A stretch of DNA of 64,000 bases from Algoriphagus formosus (GTDB lineage Bacteria > Bacteroidota > Bacteroidia > Cytophagales > Cyclobacteriaceae), in NCBI RefSeq assembly GCF_002807035.1, contig NZ_NIUC01000002.1:615477-679476 (forward strand), in the 5' to 3' direction. The translations under genes and the position numbers were made by a program. Shown piece by piece: positions 9,237 through 18,448 of the stretch (positions within the stretch are counted from its first letter, which is position 1; each line of letters opens with the position of its first letter). The notes below the pieces were generated by a model. It was given only the letters and a program-made list of their open reading frames with translations, had not been told where the DNA came from and searched no databases.

Positions 9237-9692
9237 CTACTTGGCGTTTGACTCATACCCCTCATCTACTTTGAGACTAGGACCTTCTGCTGCTTCTACC
9301 GCTAGCTGATCGCAGCGCTCATTCTCGATATTTCCGGCATGCCCTTTCACCCAAACAAACTTGGGCTTATACTTCAGATGAAGTGGAATGTACCGAAGCC
9401 ATAGGTCGGGGTTCTTTTTGTCCTTAAAGCCCTTTTTCTGCCATCCCCAAAGCCAACCTTTTTCGACAGCATCCACGACATACTTGCTATCTGAGTAGAT
9501 CGTCACGGGAATTCCCGTAAGCTTTAACTCTTGCAAAGCTCGGATCACTGCCAAAAGCTCCATGCGATTGTTGGTAGTCAGGCGAAACCCTTCGGAAAGC
9601 TCTTTTCGGTGCTTATTAAACTTCAGAACTGCGCCATAGCCACCGGGACCCGGATTGCCTTTGGCAGCTCCATCTGTGTAAATGGTAATCAT
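9237..9692 (-). CDS. rnhA: Ribonuclease HI
   Basis: 151 residues. Starts at MITIYTDG (ATG at 9692); the open frame reaches further upstream but that extension has no RNase H similarity and runs over the marC stop. The DEDD residues are all visible: D7 (YTDGAAKGNPGPGG), E45 (NNRMELL), D68 (YSDSKY) and D128 (NERCDQLA), with H118 in WVKGHAG. It removes RNA from RNA-DNA hybrids such as Okazaki primers and R-loops. It is downstream of marC on the same strand (26-base gap), convergent with the DUF4143 ATPase. Confidence 0.96.
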   Translation of the reverse strand: MITIYTDGAAKGNPGPGGYGAVLKFNKHRKELSEGFRLTTNNRMELLAVIRALQELKLTGIPVTIYSDSKYVVDAVEKGWLWGWQKKGFKDKKNPDLWLRYIPLHLKYKPKFVWVKGHAGNIENERCDQLAVEAAEGPSLKVDEGYESNAK

Positions 9693-9718
9693 GATGTAAA
9701 GAAAGGGAATTTGCCCTG

Positions 9719-10300
9719 TTAGACAATTTCCATGGGGAAGGCATTGCTCTTGAAAATTTTCACTGCGATCGAAAGCAAGATGATCCCAAAAATCCTTCGG
9801 AGCACATCCAGACCTGTTTTTCCAAGTTTCCGCTCCAGCCAAGAGGTACTTTTCAATACCACATAGACCAAGATCAAATTCAGGACAATCCCGATCGCGA
9901 TATTTACCTGATCAAACTCGGCCTTCAAAGTCAAGATAGTGGTCAAAGTACCAGCACCGGCAATCAAAGGGAAGGCAATAGGAACAATCGATGCTCCTGT
10001 GGAAGCCTCTGGATCAGGCTTGAAAAGCTCAATTCCCAAAATCATCTCAGCTCCTAGAGCAAAAATGATCAAAGCTCCGGCGATGGCAAAGTCCTCCACC
10101 CCGATTCCAAAGAGGGATAAGATGGTTTTTCCTCCCAGAAGAAAAAGAATCATCAAAACACCCGCTGCAAGGGTAGCTTTTTCGGACTGAATATGTCCGG
10201 CTTTTTTACGCAAATTGATGATGATCGGTATAGATCCGAGTATATCTATCACCGAAAAGAGGATCAATGAAACCGACAGAATTTGCTTGAGGTCAATCAT
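9719..10300 (-). CDS. MarC family integral membrane protein
   Basis: 193 residues with about six hydrophobic segments. Typical MarC features are the N-terminal LFSVIDILGSIPII and the central IVPIAFPLIAGAGTLTTIL. The family is a set of inner-membrane proteins once linked to multiple antibiotic resistance, with no proven function. The start is fixed by a TAnnTTTG box only 4 bases upstream, which leaves no room for a leader. Probably cotranscribed with rnhA. Confidence 0.88.
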   Translation of the reverse strand: MIDLKQILSVSLILFSVIDILGSIPIIINLRKKAGHIQSEKATLAAGVLMILFLLGGKTILSLFGIGVEDFAIAGALIIFALGAEMILGIELFKPDPEASTGASIVPIAFPLIAGAGTLTTILTLKAEFDQVNIAIGIVLNLILVYVVLKSTSWLERKLGKTGLDVLRRIFGIILLSIAVKIFKSNAFPMEIV

Positions 10301-10304
10301 GCCG

Positions 10305-10312
10305 CAAAAGTA
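10305..10312 (-). promoter_or_regulatory. -7 box TACTTTTG four bases before marC
   Basis: Minus-strand TACTTTTG with only four bases between the box and the ATG. The expected start of transcription falls at or within a few bases of the start codon, so the mRNA is predicted to be leaderless or nearly so. Confidence 0.55.
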
Positions 10313-10402
10313 GACATTTCTTTGCCGGAAAAGAAAGAAGAACAGATTATGAAATAATTACTCAGACGGAAAACTTGGGTTCATCCAATTATAAACGAAG
10401 AA

Positions 10403-10684
10403 TCAGTTCTTGAAAAAGTACTCAAATCCAAAAAACGCTAGAATCACCAAGGCAGCAAGAAAAGGAACGCTCATCCGCACTAGGAATTCCTTTCCCCTTC
10501 CTTCCTTACTATAAAGATTATAGATGAATCTTTGGGTCAAAATAGCATAGCCAAATAGGATCAATAACAAAACGTTCCATCCTAGCGCTATAGAGAAAGC
10601 TAGTAGCGGAAGAACAGGGAAGAATAAAATTCGTTCCCATTTCTTTACTTCCGATGACCTATTTGGAATTCCCTCAAAATTCAT
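10403..10684 (-). CDS. Small two-helix membrane protein, unknown function
   Basis: 93 residues. Two hydrophobic stretches (FPVLPLLAFSIALGWNVLLL, then a C-terminal PFLAALVILAFFGFEYF) separated by a charged linker around NLYSKEGRGKEF. No family recognised. It lies 19 bases after the aminotransferase gene on the same strand and probably ends the aroQ-aminotransferase transcript. Codon use and length look genuine, but no motif supports a role. Confidence 0.6.
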   Translation of the reverse strand: MNFEGIPNRSSEVKKWERILFFPVLPLLAFSIALGWNVLLLILFGYAILTQRFIYNLYSKEGRGKEFLVRMSVPFLAALVILAFFGFEYFFKN

Positions 10685-10703
10685 TCAGGAAAATATTAAA
10701 GAT

Positions 10704-11759
10704 TTAATAATTTTTCAAGAAACTCATCAGCTTGTCCATTTCCTCATCCGTAATCGCGGGAAAATTAGCGATCCGAAAAGAAGTGGGCTTCAGTGGACCA
10801 TAGCCACTTCCCAATTGCATCCCCGCTTCTTCCGCTGCCTTTTTTACTTCACTGATCAGGCTCTCTGTACCCGTCACACCCAAAACCGTCTTACTTCTAG
10901 TTTCGGAATTGGGAACCAACAAACGCAAGCTTGATGTCTGAATGATGCACTGCTCGAGCTGGTGCATGCGATCATTGAGTCTACTGGAAATATGCTGGAT
11001 TTCAGGGATATCCTGTAAAACCCGCTTCAGCAAGTAGATTCCCAAGACATTGGGTGTGTAATGCGTTTGGAATGAGCGGGCATTTTCCAGCATGAAATTC
11101 AGGCTGTTGTATCGACCTTTTTCACCCTTTCGCTCCGTCTGCTCCACGGCTCGGGGAGACAAGATTAATACTCCCAGACCAGCCGGCATTCCGAAGCATT
11201 TTTGAACGGAAGCGTACCAAATGTCCCCCAGACTAAAATTCAAAGCTATTCCCCCCATACTGGAGGTCGTATCTACTGCTATAAGCTTTTCGGGATATTT
11301 ATCTCGAATTTCCTCCAAGACTTCCATCGGAACTTGCGTCGCATTGGAGGTTTCATTTTGGGTGATCGCAATCAGGTCAAACTTCTCCGCTATATTCAAA
11401 TTAGCCACATCGATTGCCTGATCAGCCTCGATTTTTAGCCCTTCTGTTTCGGGATTGATATGCTGCGCAAAGTTGATCCACTTCTTCCCAAAAGATCCCG
11501 AATAAATATGATAGCTCGCAGATTCTACGATGGACTGCGTGATGATTTCCCAGTTTTCGGTTGCTGAGGATGTAAATAGCAAAGAATAATCTTCAGGCAT
11601 GTGAAGCTTTTCACAGAATAGCTGATGAACTTCCCGGTAGAGATTCATGAAAGCTGCGCTCCGGTGATTGGCACTCAGGATCCCCGCTTCATAAGCATCC
11701 TGTAAATATTGAGGCATGGAATCGTAAACCTTGGAAGGTCCTGCAGAGAAGGTAAGCAT
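10704..11759 (-). CDS. Class V PLP-dependent aminotransferase (SerC-like)
   Basis: 351 residues, cytoplasmic. N-terminal MLTFSAGPSKV matches the TFSAGP opening of phosphoserine aminotransferase-like enzymes; the PLP lysine is expected in SVQKCFGMPAG, after the DTTSSMGG aspartate motif. The C-terminus carries GSGYGPLKPTSFRIANFP, typical of this class V branch. Likely reaction is transamination to 3-phosphoserine or a related alpha-amino acid, but serine-glyoxylate or alanine-glyoxylate activity cannot be excluded. It sits 12 bases downstream of aroQ in the same direction. Confidence 0.8.
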   Translation of the reverse strand: MLTFSAGPSKVYDSMPQYLQDAYEAGILSANHRSAAFMNLYREVHQLFCEKLHMPEDYSLLFTSSATENWEIITQSIVESASYHIYSGSFGKKWINFAQHINPETEGLKIEADQAIDVANLNIAEKFDLIAITQNETSNATQVPMEVLEEIRDKYPEKLIAVDTTSSMGGIALNFSLGDIWYASVQKCFGMPAGLGVLILSPRAVEQTERKGEKGRYNSLNFMLENARSFQTHYTPNVLGIYLLKRVLQDIPEIQHISSRLNDRMHQLEQCIIQTSSLRLLVPNSETRSKTVLGVTGTESLISEVKKAAEEAGMQLGSGYGPLKPTSFRIANFPAITDEEMDKLMSFLKNY

Positions 11760-11771
11760 AGGTAAGAGAAT

Positions 11772-12185
11772 TTATAGAAAATAGCGGATGCCCAATTCGT
11801 AGCCCTTCAGGCCCAATCCAGAAATCATTCCGACACAGGCCTGGGAGATGATACTTTTATGACGAAACTCCTCCCGCTTGTAAATATTGGAGATATGAAC
11901 TTCCAGCACGGGAGTAGTCACTCCGGCAATAGCATCGGAGATGGCCACCGAGGTATGGGTGTAGCCACCTGCATTGAGCAAAATGGCATCAAAATCAAAG
12001 CCCACTTCATGAATTTTATTGATCAACTCCCCCTCCACATTGCTCTGAAAGTAATGTAGATCGATTTGAGGAAATTGCTTTTTCAGCTCCTCGAAATATT
12101 CCTCGAAGGATGTGCTGCCGTAAACTTCAGGCTCGCGCTTTCCCAGGAGATTGAGATTGGGTCCGTTGATGATTTGTATTTTCAA
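11772..12185 (-). CDS. aroQ: Type II 3-dehydroquinate dehydratase
   Basis: 137 residues. Starts with TTG at 12185 (no in-frame ATG fits) giving the family opening KIQIINGPNLNLLGKREPEVYG, with the lid-loop Arg/Tyr present. LNAGGYTHTSVAISDAI holds the conserved NAGAYTHTS motif with A changed to G, and EVHISNIYKREEFRHKS carries the catalytic-site HxSNxxxREexRH pattern. It converts 3-dehydroquinate to 3-dehydroshikimate in the shikimate pathway. First gene of a three-gene minus-strand transcript. Confidence 0.95.
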   Translation of the reverse strand: MKIQIINGPNLNLLGKREPEVYGSTSFEEYFEELKKQFPQIDLHYFQSNVEGELINKIHEVGFDFDAILLNAGGYTHTSVAISDAIAGVTTPVLEVHISNIYKREEFRHKSIISQACVGMISGLGLKGYELGIRYFL

Positions 12186-12213
12186 AACTGGAAGGACTTT
12201 TGGTCTGAGAGAT

Positions 12214-12221
12214 CAAAGTTA
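12214..12221 (-). promoter_or_regulatory. -7 box TAACTTTG for aroQ
   Basis: Minus-strand TAnnTTTG match 28 bases before the TTG start of aroQ. The divergent rlmN promoter box is about 90 bases away. Confidence 0.45.
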
Positions 12222-12312
12222 AAAACTAGGCAGATAAATAAATCATTTTCGAAAGATTTGAAGGCTTTATTTTCAGCTTTTTAGAAAAGAAAAATCTAAC
12301 CAATCAAATCCG

Positions 12313-12320
12313 TACCTTTG
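12313..12320 (+). promoter_or_regulatory. -7 box TACCTTTG four bases before rlmN
   Basis: TAnnTTTG match ending 4 bases before the ATG at 12325, so the transcript is probably leaderless, as at marC, the ABC-F gene and the histidine kinase at 42074. Confidence 0.55.
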
Positions 12321-12324
12321 CAGC

Positions 12325-13389
12325 ATGGAAGAGATCCAAAAAAGGGACATACGAAAACTGAGCTTAGAGGAGCTAGAAGAGTTTTTCCTATCTGTGGGAG
12401 ATAAGAAGTTTCGGGCAAAGCAAGTCTATGAGTGGCTTTGGAACAAGTCGCTGAAAAACTTCGACGAAATGACCAATATTTCCCTCGCTACTCGTGAGAT
12501 GCTCAAAAAGCATTTTGAAATCAATCACATCTTGGTCGATCTCATGCAGCACTCCCAGGATGGCACGATCAAAAATGCCGTCAAACTCTACGATAATAAA
12601 ATCGTCGAGTCTGTTTTGATCCCTACTTCCAAGCGGATTACAGCCTGTGTTTCTTCCCAGGTCGGCTGTAGCCTGGATTGCAACTTCTGCGCTACTGCCC
12701 GACTCAAGCGAATGCGAAATCTGAATCCCGATGAAATCTACGATCAAGTCGTGGCTATCAAGGATGAAGCAGAAACCTACTTTCAGCGTCCATTGACCAA
12801 TATTGTATTTATGGGAATGGGAGAGCCTTTGCTGAACTACAACAATGTACTTTCTGCCATCGAAAAAATCACCGCTCCGGAAGGCTTGGGAATGGCACCG
12901 AGACGGATTACCCTCTCGACCGTAGGCATCCCCAAAATGATCAAGAAATTGGCAGATGATGAAGTCAGGTTCAACTTGGCTATCTCTCTACACTCCGCCA
13001 TCAATGAAACGCGCTCCCGACTGATGCCGATCAATGATTCCAGCCCATTGGAAGATCTGGCGGAAGCCTTAAAATATTGGTACCAAAAAACTAAGCGAAA
13101 AGTCACCTACGAATATGTCATCTGGGAAGGCATCAATGATGATGAGCGACATGCGAGGGCTTTGGCCAAGTTTTGTAAGATCATCCCATCCAAAGTCAAT
13201 ATTATCCAATACAATCCCATCGATGAGGGTGAATTCCGACAGGCAAAGCAGGAAGCCGTGGATCTCTATGTCCGCATCTTAGAGCAAAATGGTATTGTAG
13301 CAAAAGTACGCAAATCAAGAGGTCAGGACATCGATGCTGCTTGCGGACAACTAGCCAACAAAAATGAAGTGGCAGACCTAATCCAATAA
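12325..13389 (+). CDS. rlmN: Dual-specificity 23S rRNA/tRNA adenine C2-methyltransferase
   Basis: 354 residues. Radical-SAM cysteines C115, C119 and C122 in GCSLDCNFCATA, the SAM-binding GMGEPLLNY block, and the C-terminal catalytic cysteine (C340, DIDAACGQL) are all present, so the enzyme should be active. It methylates A2503 of 23S rRNA and A37 of some tRNAs. The gene stands alone and divergent from aroQ. The absence of Cfr-specific context favours housekeeping RlmN. Confidence 0.96.
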   Translation: MEEIQKRDIRKLSLEELEEFFLSVGDKKFRAKQVYEWLWNKSLKNFDEMTNISLATREMLKKHFEINHILVDLMQHSQDGTIKNAVKLYDNKIVESVLIPTSKRITACVSSQVGCSLDCNFCATARLKRMRNLNPDEIYDQVVAIKDEAETYFQRPLTNIVFMGMGEPLLNYNNVLSAIEKITAPEGLGMAPRRITLSTVGIPKMIKKLADDEVRFNLAISLHSAINETRSRLMPINDSSPLEDLAEALKYWYQKTKRKVTYEYVIWEGINDDERHARALAKFCKIIPSKVNIIQYNPIDEGEFRQAKQEAVDLYVRILEQNGIVAKVRKSRGQDIDAACGQLANKNEVADLIQ

Positions 13390-13506
13390 TTAAGATTTTT
13401 TCACTTTTAAATTTGCTGATTATTTAGTTTTATTACGATCTCTTAAGATTAAACCAAAAGGTTTTCTTTTCGTCAAAATACAGATAGTACTAAACCAACT
13501 CTTTTT

Positions 13507-16176
13507 ATGCGAAAAATAATTATTGGGGCCATTATTCTTTTTTCTTTTGGCCACCTAGGCTTTGCGCAAGAAGGACTACCAAGTCAAATCCAATCCTTTT
13601 TTGATACTTACCAAAAGGAAAGTCCACCTGAAAAGGCTCACTTGCATTTTGACAAACACACCTACACACTTGGAGAGGATGTGTGGTTCAGTGCCTATTT
13701 GGTAGCTGGAAGCTCGCAGATTCTATCCCCTCTCAGTGCCACGCTTTATGTGGACCTTTTTGACGGGGATGGTTTATTACTGGAGCAACGCATCGTCCAA
13801 TTGGAAAATGGACGCGGAAAAGGGGATTTTTCTTTGCCTCGATTTGGAAAGGCAGGAACCTATCAAGTCAAAGCCTACACTGCTTGGATGCGGAATTTTG
13901 GAGAAGAGTTTTTCTTCAACACAAGCCTTCAGGTCATTGATGGAGATGCGGGGAGTTTTCTTCCAAACCTTGAAATCAAGCAAATCACCACCGCAGGAGG
14001 AAAGGTAAGCTATCAATCGGAGTTGACTGCGATCAACGACAAGGGGAACCCCCTTTCTTCTGAATCAGTCGAGCTTCTGATTTTCGGGTCCGGAGAGCAG
14101 CTGTACAAGCAAGACTTACTTCTCAATGCCGACGGACAGGCTTCTTTCTCTTTTTCTATTCCTGAAAAGCCCTACGAAAGCCTCCATGCTGAATTGATTT
14201 TCATGGAAAATGAAAACTATCCTGTTAGCAAAAAACTAGGACTGCCATACAGCTTAAGTCTGGCTGACATTCAATTCCTCCCTGAAGGCGGTAATTGGCT
14301 GATTGGGAAAAAGTCAACCATAGCCTTTCGGGCTGTGGCACCTAATGGCGAACCCTATCAACTCGAGGGAGAGATTTCAGGAGAGGAAGTAGCTTTTGAA
14401 AGCAATTTTGCCGGTTTGGGAAAATTTGAATTAACCCCTACCAAAAAGGAGTATCAGGCTGTATTAACAGATCCCAAAACACAAGAAAGTAGAACTATTT
14501 CCCTGCCGGAGCCACTTGAAAATGGCATGGTGCTTCAGGTAGTAAATAATCCTGAAGCAAGCTACGTGACGGCATTTGTGCAAGGCAATATCCCGGCAGA
14601 GGGACTGCTTTTGGTGAGTCAGACTCGTGGGATTGTGAATTACATGATTCAAGGTGGCCTCACCAATGGCGTTTGGGGTGTACGAATCCCTAAAGAAAAT
14701 CTGATCGCAGGCATCAATCAGATCAGTATTTTGGATGCTACTGGAAAACCACTTTTAGAACGACTTATATTTATCCATCCCGAGGACTACCTTGATCTTA
14801 GCCTGAGTATGAAAGGGTCAATTCAACCTCGAGAAAAACTCAGCTTAGAGCTTCAAAATTCATTAAATGGAAAGGTCCAACCTGGTACCTTTTCGGTAGC
14901 TGTTCTGGATGCTGATCAAGTAGAAGACGAGCGTGATATTTACGGTACGATTGCATCTCAACTCCTGTTGAGTTCGGATCTCCCCGGCAAAATTTATTTA
15001 CCAGGTTATTACTTCAAGGACAATTCACCAGAAACCTTAGCCGCAATGGATTTGGTCATGTTGACGCATGGCTGGAGACGATTTACTTGGGAGGAGGTTT
15101 TGGAACAGGAAATCCCAAAGGTTGACTATTTCATCGAGCGGGGAATCAATATTGAAGGTCAGATCACCGATCAAGAAGATACCCGAAAAGGTTTGGCTGG
15201 AGGAAAAATCACGGCACTAGTCGGCGAAGGAATCGAAATCGTCACCTCTGAGTACGGGCCCAACGGTCGGTTTATTTTTAGGGATTTGGTTTATCAGGAC
15301 TCTGCCAAGGTGACCATCACAGCCGAAGACAACAGATTAAAAACCTTTATTGATGTCGAGGTGATTCGGCCGGAACCGGTTTTCTCAAAAATCACTGGAG
15401 AATATGTCAAGGAAATCCAATGGCCTGAGGGATTGGCAGAGAGTTTTCAGGCTCGAAATCTGATGAAACAAATGAATGAAGATCCAGATTTAGTGGATTT
15501 GGAAGAGGTCACAGTAGAAGGACAAACCATCGAGCGGGAAGAAGAGGAAGTTCGCAAGATCTATGGAAGTGGTGATGTGACTATCACTCCTGACAAGATC
15601 CCTTCATCCGTTGGCTTTACCAATGTATTTCAATTGATTCAAGGTCGGGTCTCCGGGGTACAGGTTTTCGTCAGCGGTTTGGATGTCGCTGTTACTATCC
15701 GAGGTGTGGGTTCGGTGAACTCGGGCACTACACCGCTATTCCTTTTGGATAATATTCCTGTTGATGCAGCAACCCTACTACAGATTAGCCCACGCGATGT
15801 GGCAAGTGTGGATGTCTTCAAAGATCCTGCGAGAGCGGCCATTTTCGGTGCTCAAGGAGCCAACGGAGTAATTGCTGTATATACCAAGCAGGGAGCAGGA
15901 TTCACCCCAAGTGTGGGTGGAACCCTAGTCACGACCTACGGTGGCTATTCTATTGCCCGGGAGTTTTATCAGCCTGATTACTCTGAAAAATCCATGGAAA
16001 CGGCTCTCACTGATCAACGGGCCACCATTTATTGGAATCCGCTGGTGAATGTGGATGAATCCGGCAAAATCTCCATGGAGTACTACAATACCGATCAGGC
16101 AAAACGACAACTGATCATCGTGGAAGGAATGGATGAAAGCGGTCGAATGGGACTGTTCTCAAAAATTTTCGAATAA
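13507..16176 (+). CDS. Secreted macroglobulin-like protein with TonB-receptor plug domain, no barrel
   Basis: 889 residues with a Sec signal (cleavage near GFAQ). The N-terminal half has MG2-like beta domains (HLHFDKHTYTLGEDVWFSAYL, then bacterial-macroglobulin-style repeats to about 500). A carboxypeptidase-regulatory-like segment follows at about 550-620, and a TonB plug domain at about 690-800 (LIQGRVSGVQVF, TIRGVGSVNSG, LLDNIPVD, GAQGANGVIAVYT). No outer-membrane barrel follows; the protein ends about 90 residues later. Family members are annotated as TonB-dependent receptors but the missing barrel means it cannot be a transporter itself. A small beta-barrel protein is encoded 54 bases downstream. 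Confidence 0.8.
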   Translation: MRKIIIGAIILFSFGHLGFAQEGLPSQIQSFFDTYQKESPPEKAHLHFDKHTYTLGEDVWFSAYLVAGSSQILSPLSATLYVDLFDGDGLLLEQRIVQLENGRGKGDFSLPRFGKAGTYQVKAYTAWMRNFGEEFFFNTSLQVIDGDAGSFLPNLEIKQITTAGGKVSYQSELTAINDKGNPLSSESVELLIFGSGEQLYKQDLLLNADGQASFSFSIPEKPYESLHAELIFMENENYPVSKKLGLPYSLSLADIQFLPEGGNWLIGKKSTIAFRAVAPNGEPYQLEGEISGEEVAFESNFAGLGKFELTPTKKEYQAVLTDPKTQESRTISLPEPLENGMVLQVVNNPEASYVTAFVQGNIPAEGLLLVSQTRGIVNYMIQGGLTNGVWGVRIPKENLIAGINQISILDATGKPLLERLIFIHPEDYLDLSLSMKGSIQPREKLSLELQNSLNGKVQPGTFSVAVLDADQVEDERDIYGTIASQLLLSSDLPGKIYLPGYYFKDNSPETLAAMDLVMLTHGWRRFTWEEVLEQEIPKVDYFIERGINIEGQITDQEDTRKGLAGGKITALVGEGIEIVTSEYGPNGRFIFRDLVYQDSAKVTITAEDNRLKTFIDVEVIRPEPVFSKITGEYVKEIQWPEGLAESFQARNLMKQMNEDPDLVDLEEVTVEGQTIEREEEEVRKIYGSGDVTITPDKIPSSVGFTNVFQLIQGRVSGVQVFVSGLDVAVTIRGVGSVNSGTTPLFLLDNIPVDAATLLQISPRDVASVDVFKDPARAAIFGAQGANGVIAVYTKQGAGFTPSVGGTLVTTYGGYSIAREFYQPDYSEKSMETALTDQRATIYWNPLVNVDESGKISMEYYNTDQAKRQLIIVEGMDESGRMGLFSKIFE

Positions 16177-16230
16177 GAATATTGTTTTCTTCACCAAAGC
16201 CCTCTAATTTCTCAGCATAAACGACTGACT

Positions 16231-16707
16231 ATGAAGAAGGCTTTGGTGATTTGTTTTTTGGGCCTGCTAATGGCACTGCCCTCCTACTCCCAGACACAGG
16301 AGCAAGGAGATGCTCGAGTTCATGCTTTTGGAACTTATGGCCTTCGATGGCAAGAGTTTGGAATTGGTGGGGGTGTAGAGTATTTTTTCTTGGAGCACTT
16401 TGCCTTGATGCCCAGCTTTACCTATCATTTTCCCAACATAGGAAATCGAACAAACTTCAGTTTTGATCTTCGCTACTATGTTTCTGAAGGTCCATCCCAA
16501 CTCTACTTCATGGCAGGATACAGTCAAGATTGGGAAAATACGCAGCCAGGCGATCCCGGAGTTAGAAGGACATTCAATGGCGCCAACATGGGTTTGGGTG
16601 CCTACATTGCAATTGTCGATTGGGTAGGATTAAGTACCGAATTCAAATTCCAAAGTCAAAACAGAAGGGAATTGGGATTTCGGGTTGGATTCGCTTTTCC
16701 GCTCTGA
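16231..16707 (+). CDS. Small outer-membrane beta-barrel-like protein
   Basis: 158 residues with a signal peptide (MALPSYSQ, cleavage after Gln about 21). The mature part alternates aromatic and polar residues (YGLRWQEFGIGGGVEYFFLE, FSFDLRYYV) and ends in an FxF-type strand (GFRVGFAFPL), as in OmpW/OmpA-like eight-stranded barrels. It directly follows the plug-domain protein and may be its partner in the outer membrane, though this is inference from position only. It is convergent, with no gap, to the rhomboid gene. Confidence 0.65.
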   Translation: MKKALVICFLGLLMALPSYSQTQEQGDARVHAFGTYGLRWQEFGIGGGVEYFFLEHFALMPSFTYHFPNIGNRTNFSFDLRYYVSEGPSQLYFMAGYSQDWENTQPGDPGVRRTFNGANMGLGAYIAIVDWVGLSTEFKFQSQNRRELGFRVGFAFPL

Positions 16708-17649
16708 TTACTTTTTGCTAAACTCAAATAACTTTCTCTTCTCATCCTTTGACAGGGCATCATAGCCTTTGTCAGCAATCTTGTCTAGAATTCGGTCGAT
16801 TTCTTCCTGCGTAGCCTCTGAGCCACCTTTTACCGGAGTAGTCTTGCTACTGCTTTCAGACTTATTAAAGGAACTGAAGCTACCACTTTTGCTTTGCGTT
16901 TTGCGGAAACTGACTTTTACTCGAGGGCGGTTGGACCCAAAAAGGTTTTCGAAGAAAATTCCAACCTTCTGAATAGGCACTCCCCAGTCATTTCCTTTTC
17001 GGAGCTGAGTTACATATAAAAATCCCATCAAGGCTCCACCGAGATGTGCCAGTTCTCCACCGGCATTTGCTCCTGCGCTATTGGCAAAAGATAACACCAC
17101 GTAGAAAATCGCGATGTACTTGATCTTCACCGGTCCGAGTAGGATCAGGAAAAAGGTGGTATTAGGTGACAAAGTAGCAGCACCGACGACAATAGCGAAA
17201 ACTCCCGCACTCGCACCTAGCATCATGGATGAATCAACAGAATTGCTGAAATAGGGAGCCAAATTATAGATCAACAAATAGAAAAGACCACCTGCCAAAC
17301 CACCTAAAATGTAGAGATTTGCGAGTTTTCTACTGCCTAGGTACTGATGGATCAGCAAACCGAACCAGTAGAGGAATAGCATATTGAACAGGATGTGAAA
17401 AATCCCCTCATGCAAAAACATGTAGGTAAAAATACTCCAAGGCTGAATGGCCAATTTGGGTAAAGAGGCCGGCATCATAAACCAGGAAATCAGCGAACCA
17501 TACGTATCACCGATTCCTCCAATGGTCATCACTACGCGCAATACCATAAATACTGCCCAAACGATGAGATTGATGGCGATCAGCTTGTAAACGCTGTTGT
17601 CTCCATGCTTGAAGGCGTTCTTAAGATTTTCCCAAAAATTTCCGTACAT
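16708..17649 (-). CDS. Rhomboid-family intramembrane serine protease (second of two)
   Basis: 313 residues from ATG at 17649, chosen because it follows the upstream rhomboid stop (TGA) by a single base; longer starts would run into that gene. Six-helix rhomboid core: HILFNMLFLYWFG loop, catalytic serine in MLGASAGVFA, catalytic histidine in LAHLGGALMGFLY. A charged, Ser-rich cytoplasmic tail of about 90 residues follows, ending in a helical segment (SKDEKRKLFEFSKK). It cleaves transmembrane substrates inside the bilayer; the target is unknown. Part of the orf134-mutL-rhomboid-rhomboid operon. Confidence 0.9.
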   Translation of the reverse strand: MYGNFWENLKNAFKHGDNSVYKLIAINLIVWAVFMVLRVVMTIGGIGDTYGSLISWFMMPASLPKLAIQPWSIFTYMFLHEGIFHILFNMLFLYWFGLLIHQYLGSRKLANLYILGGLAGGLFYLLIYNLAPYFSNSVDSSMMLGASAGVFAIVVGAATLSPNTTFFLILLGPVKIKYIAIFYVVLSFANSAGANAGGELAHLGGALMGFLYVTQLRKGNDWGVPIQKVGIFFENLFGSNRPRVKVSFRKTQSKSGSFSSFNKSESSSKTTPVKGGSEATQEEIDRILDKIADKGYDALSKDEKRKLFEFSKK

Positions 17650-17650
17650 A

Positions 17651-18442
17651 TCAATAAAAACTATTTCGGTCTTTTTTCCACTTATACACCAATGCTCCAC
17701 CAATAATCAAACCACTCAGGTGGGCAAAATGCGCCACGTTGTCGAGGGGATTATTTACCAATACGTTGTAAATCGTATAAAGCCCATAAAAGAGTACCAG
17801 ATACTTAGCCTTTACCGGCATCGGCGGAAAGAGCAAGAATAGCTGCGTATTGGGGAACAACATGGCGAAGGCAATCAAAATTCCAAACAAGGCTCCGGAA
17901 GCTCCAACCATCGGAATATTAGACTGAATATCAATGATCGCATTCAGGGTCTGCTTGGCTTGGTTGATTTTGGCCGGGTCTCCAGGGTTTCGGCTGTATT
18001 CATCTACAAAATCAAAGACAGATCGCTGAAAAAATCCTCGATTATCCAGCACAATCCGATTGAAAACTTCAGGATCAGGATTATTGACAAAGGTCTCAAC
18101 TTTACTCTCCAGTTGGTTGACTCGGTAGATATTGTAGCCCGAGTACAGAACTCCCGATCCCACACCACAAATCATCCAAAGCGTAAGGAGTTTTTTAGGC
18201 CCCAGAAACTGCTCCAAGAGCGGTCCAAAGATCAAAAGTCCAAACATATTGCTGAACAAATGCCAAAAATCGGCATGCATAAACATGTAAGTCAAAAACT
18301 GAAAGGGCTTGAAATACTGACTACCGATGTAATAAAGGGCAAACCATTCATTCAACTGAGGCAAGACAAAAGCACTCACCAAAAAAAGAACGATGTTGAT
18401 TAAAAGTAAATTCTGTACGACTGGCGTGATATTTCTAAACAT
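17651..18442 (-). CDS. Rhomboid-family intramembrane serine protease (first of two)
   Basis: 263 residues. Rhomboid motifs in order: HADFWHLFSNMFGLLIFG (about 55-72), catalytic serine in PMVGASGALFG, catalytic histidine in HFAHLSGLIIGG near the C-terminus. An insertion of about 60 residues between helices (VNNPDPEVFNRIVLDN region) is charged and probably periplasmic. It starts 6 bases after mutL and runs into the second rhomboid, from which it differs in length and loops, so the pair is an old duplication, not a recent one. Confidence 0.9.
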   Translation of the reverse strand: MFRNITPVVQNLLLINIVLFLVSAFVLPQLNEWFALYYIGSQYFKPFQFLTYMFMHADFWHLFSNMFGLLIFGPLLEQFLGPKKLLTLWMICGVGSGVLYSGYNIYRVNQLESKVETFVNNPDPEVFNRIVLDNRGFFQRSVFDFVDEYSRNPGDPAKINQAKQTLNAIIDIQSNIPMVGASGALFGILIAFAMLFPNTQLFLLFPPMPVKAKYLVLFYGLYTIYNVLVNNPLDNVAHFAHLSGLIIGGALVYKWKKDRNSFY

Positions 18443-18448
18443 AAGATT

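Noticed and set aside
9693..9842. 50-residue N-terminal extension of RNase HI
   Set aside because: It overlaps marC coding sequence and has no RNase H similarity; MITIYTDG is the usual start.
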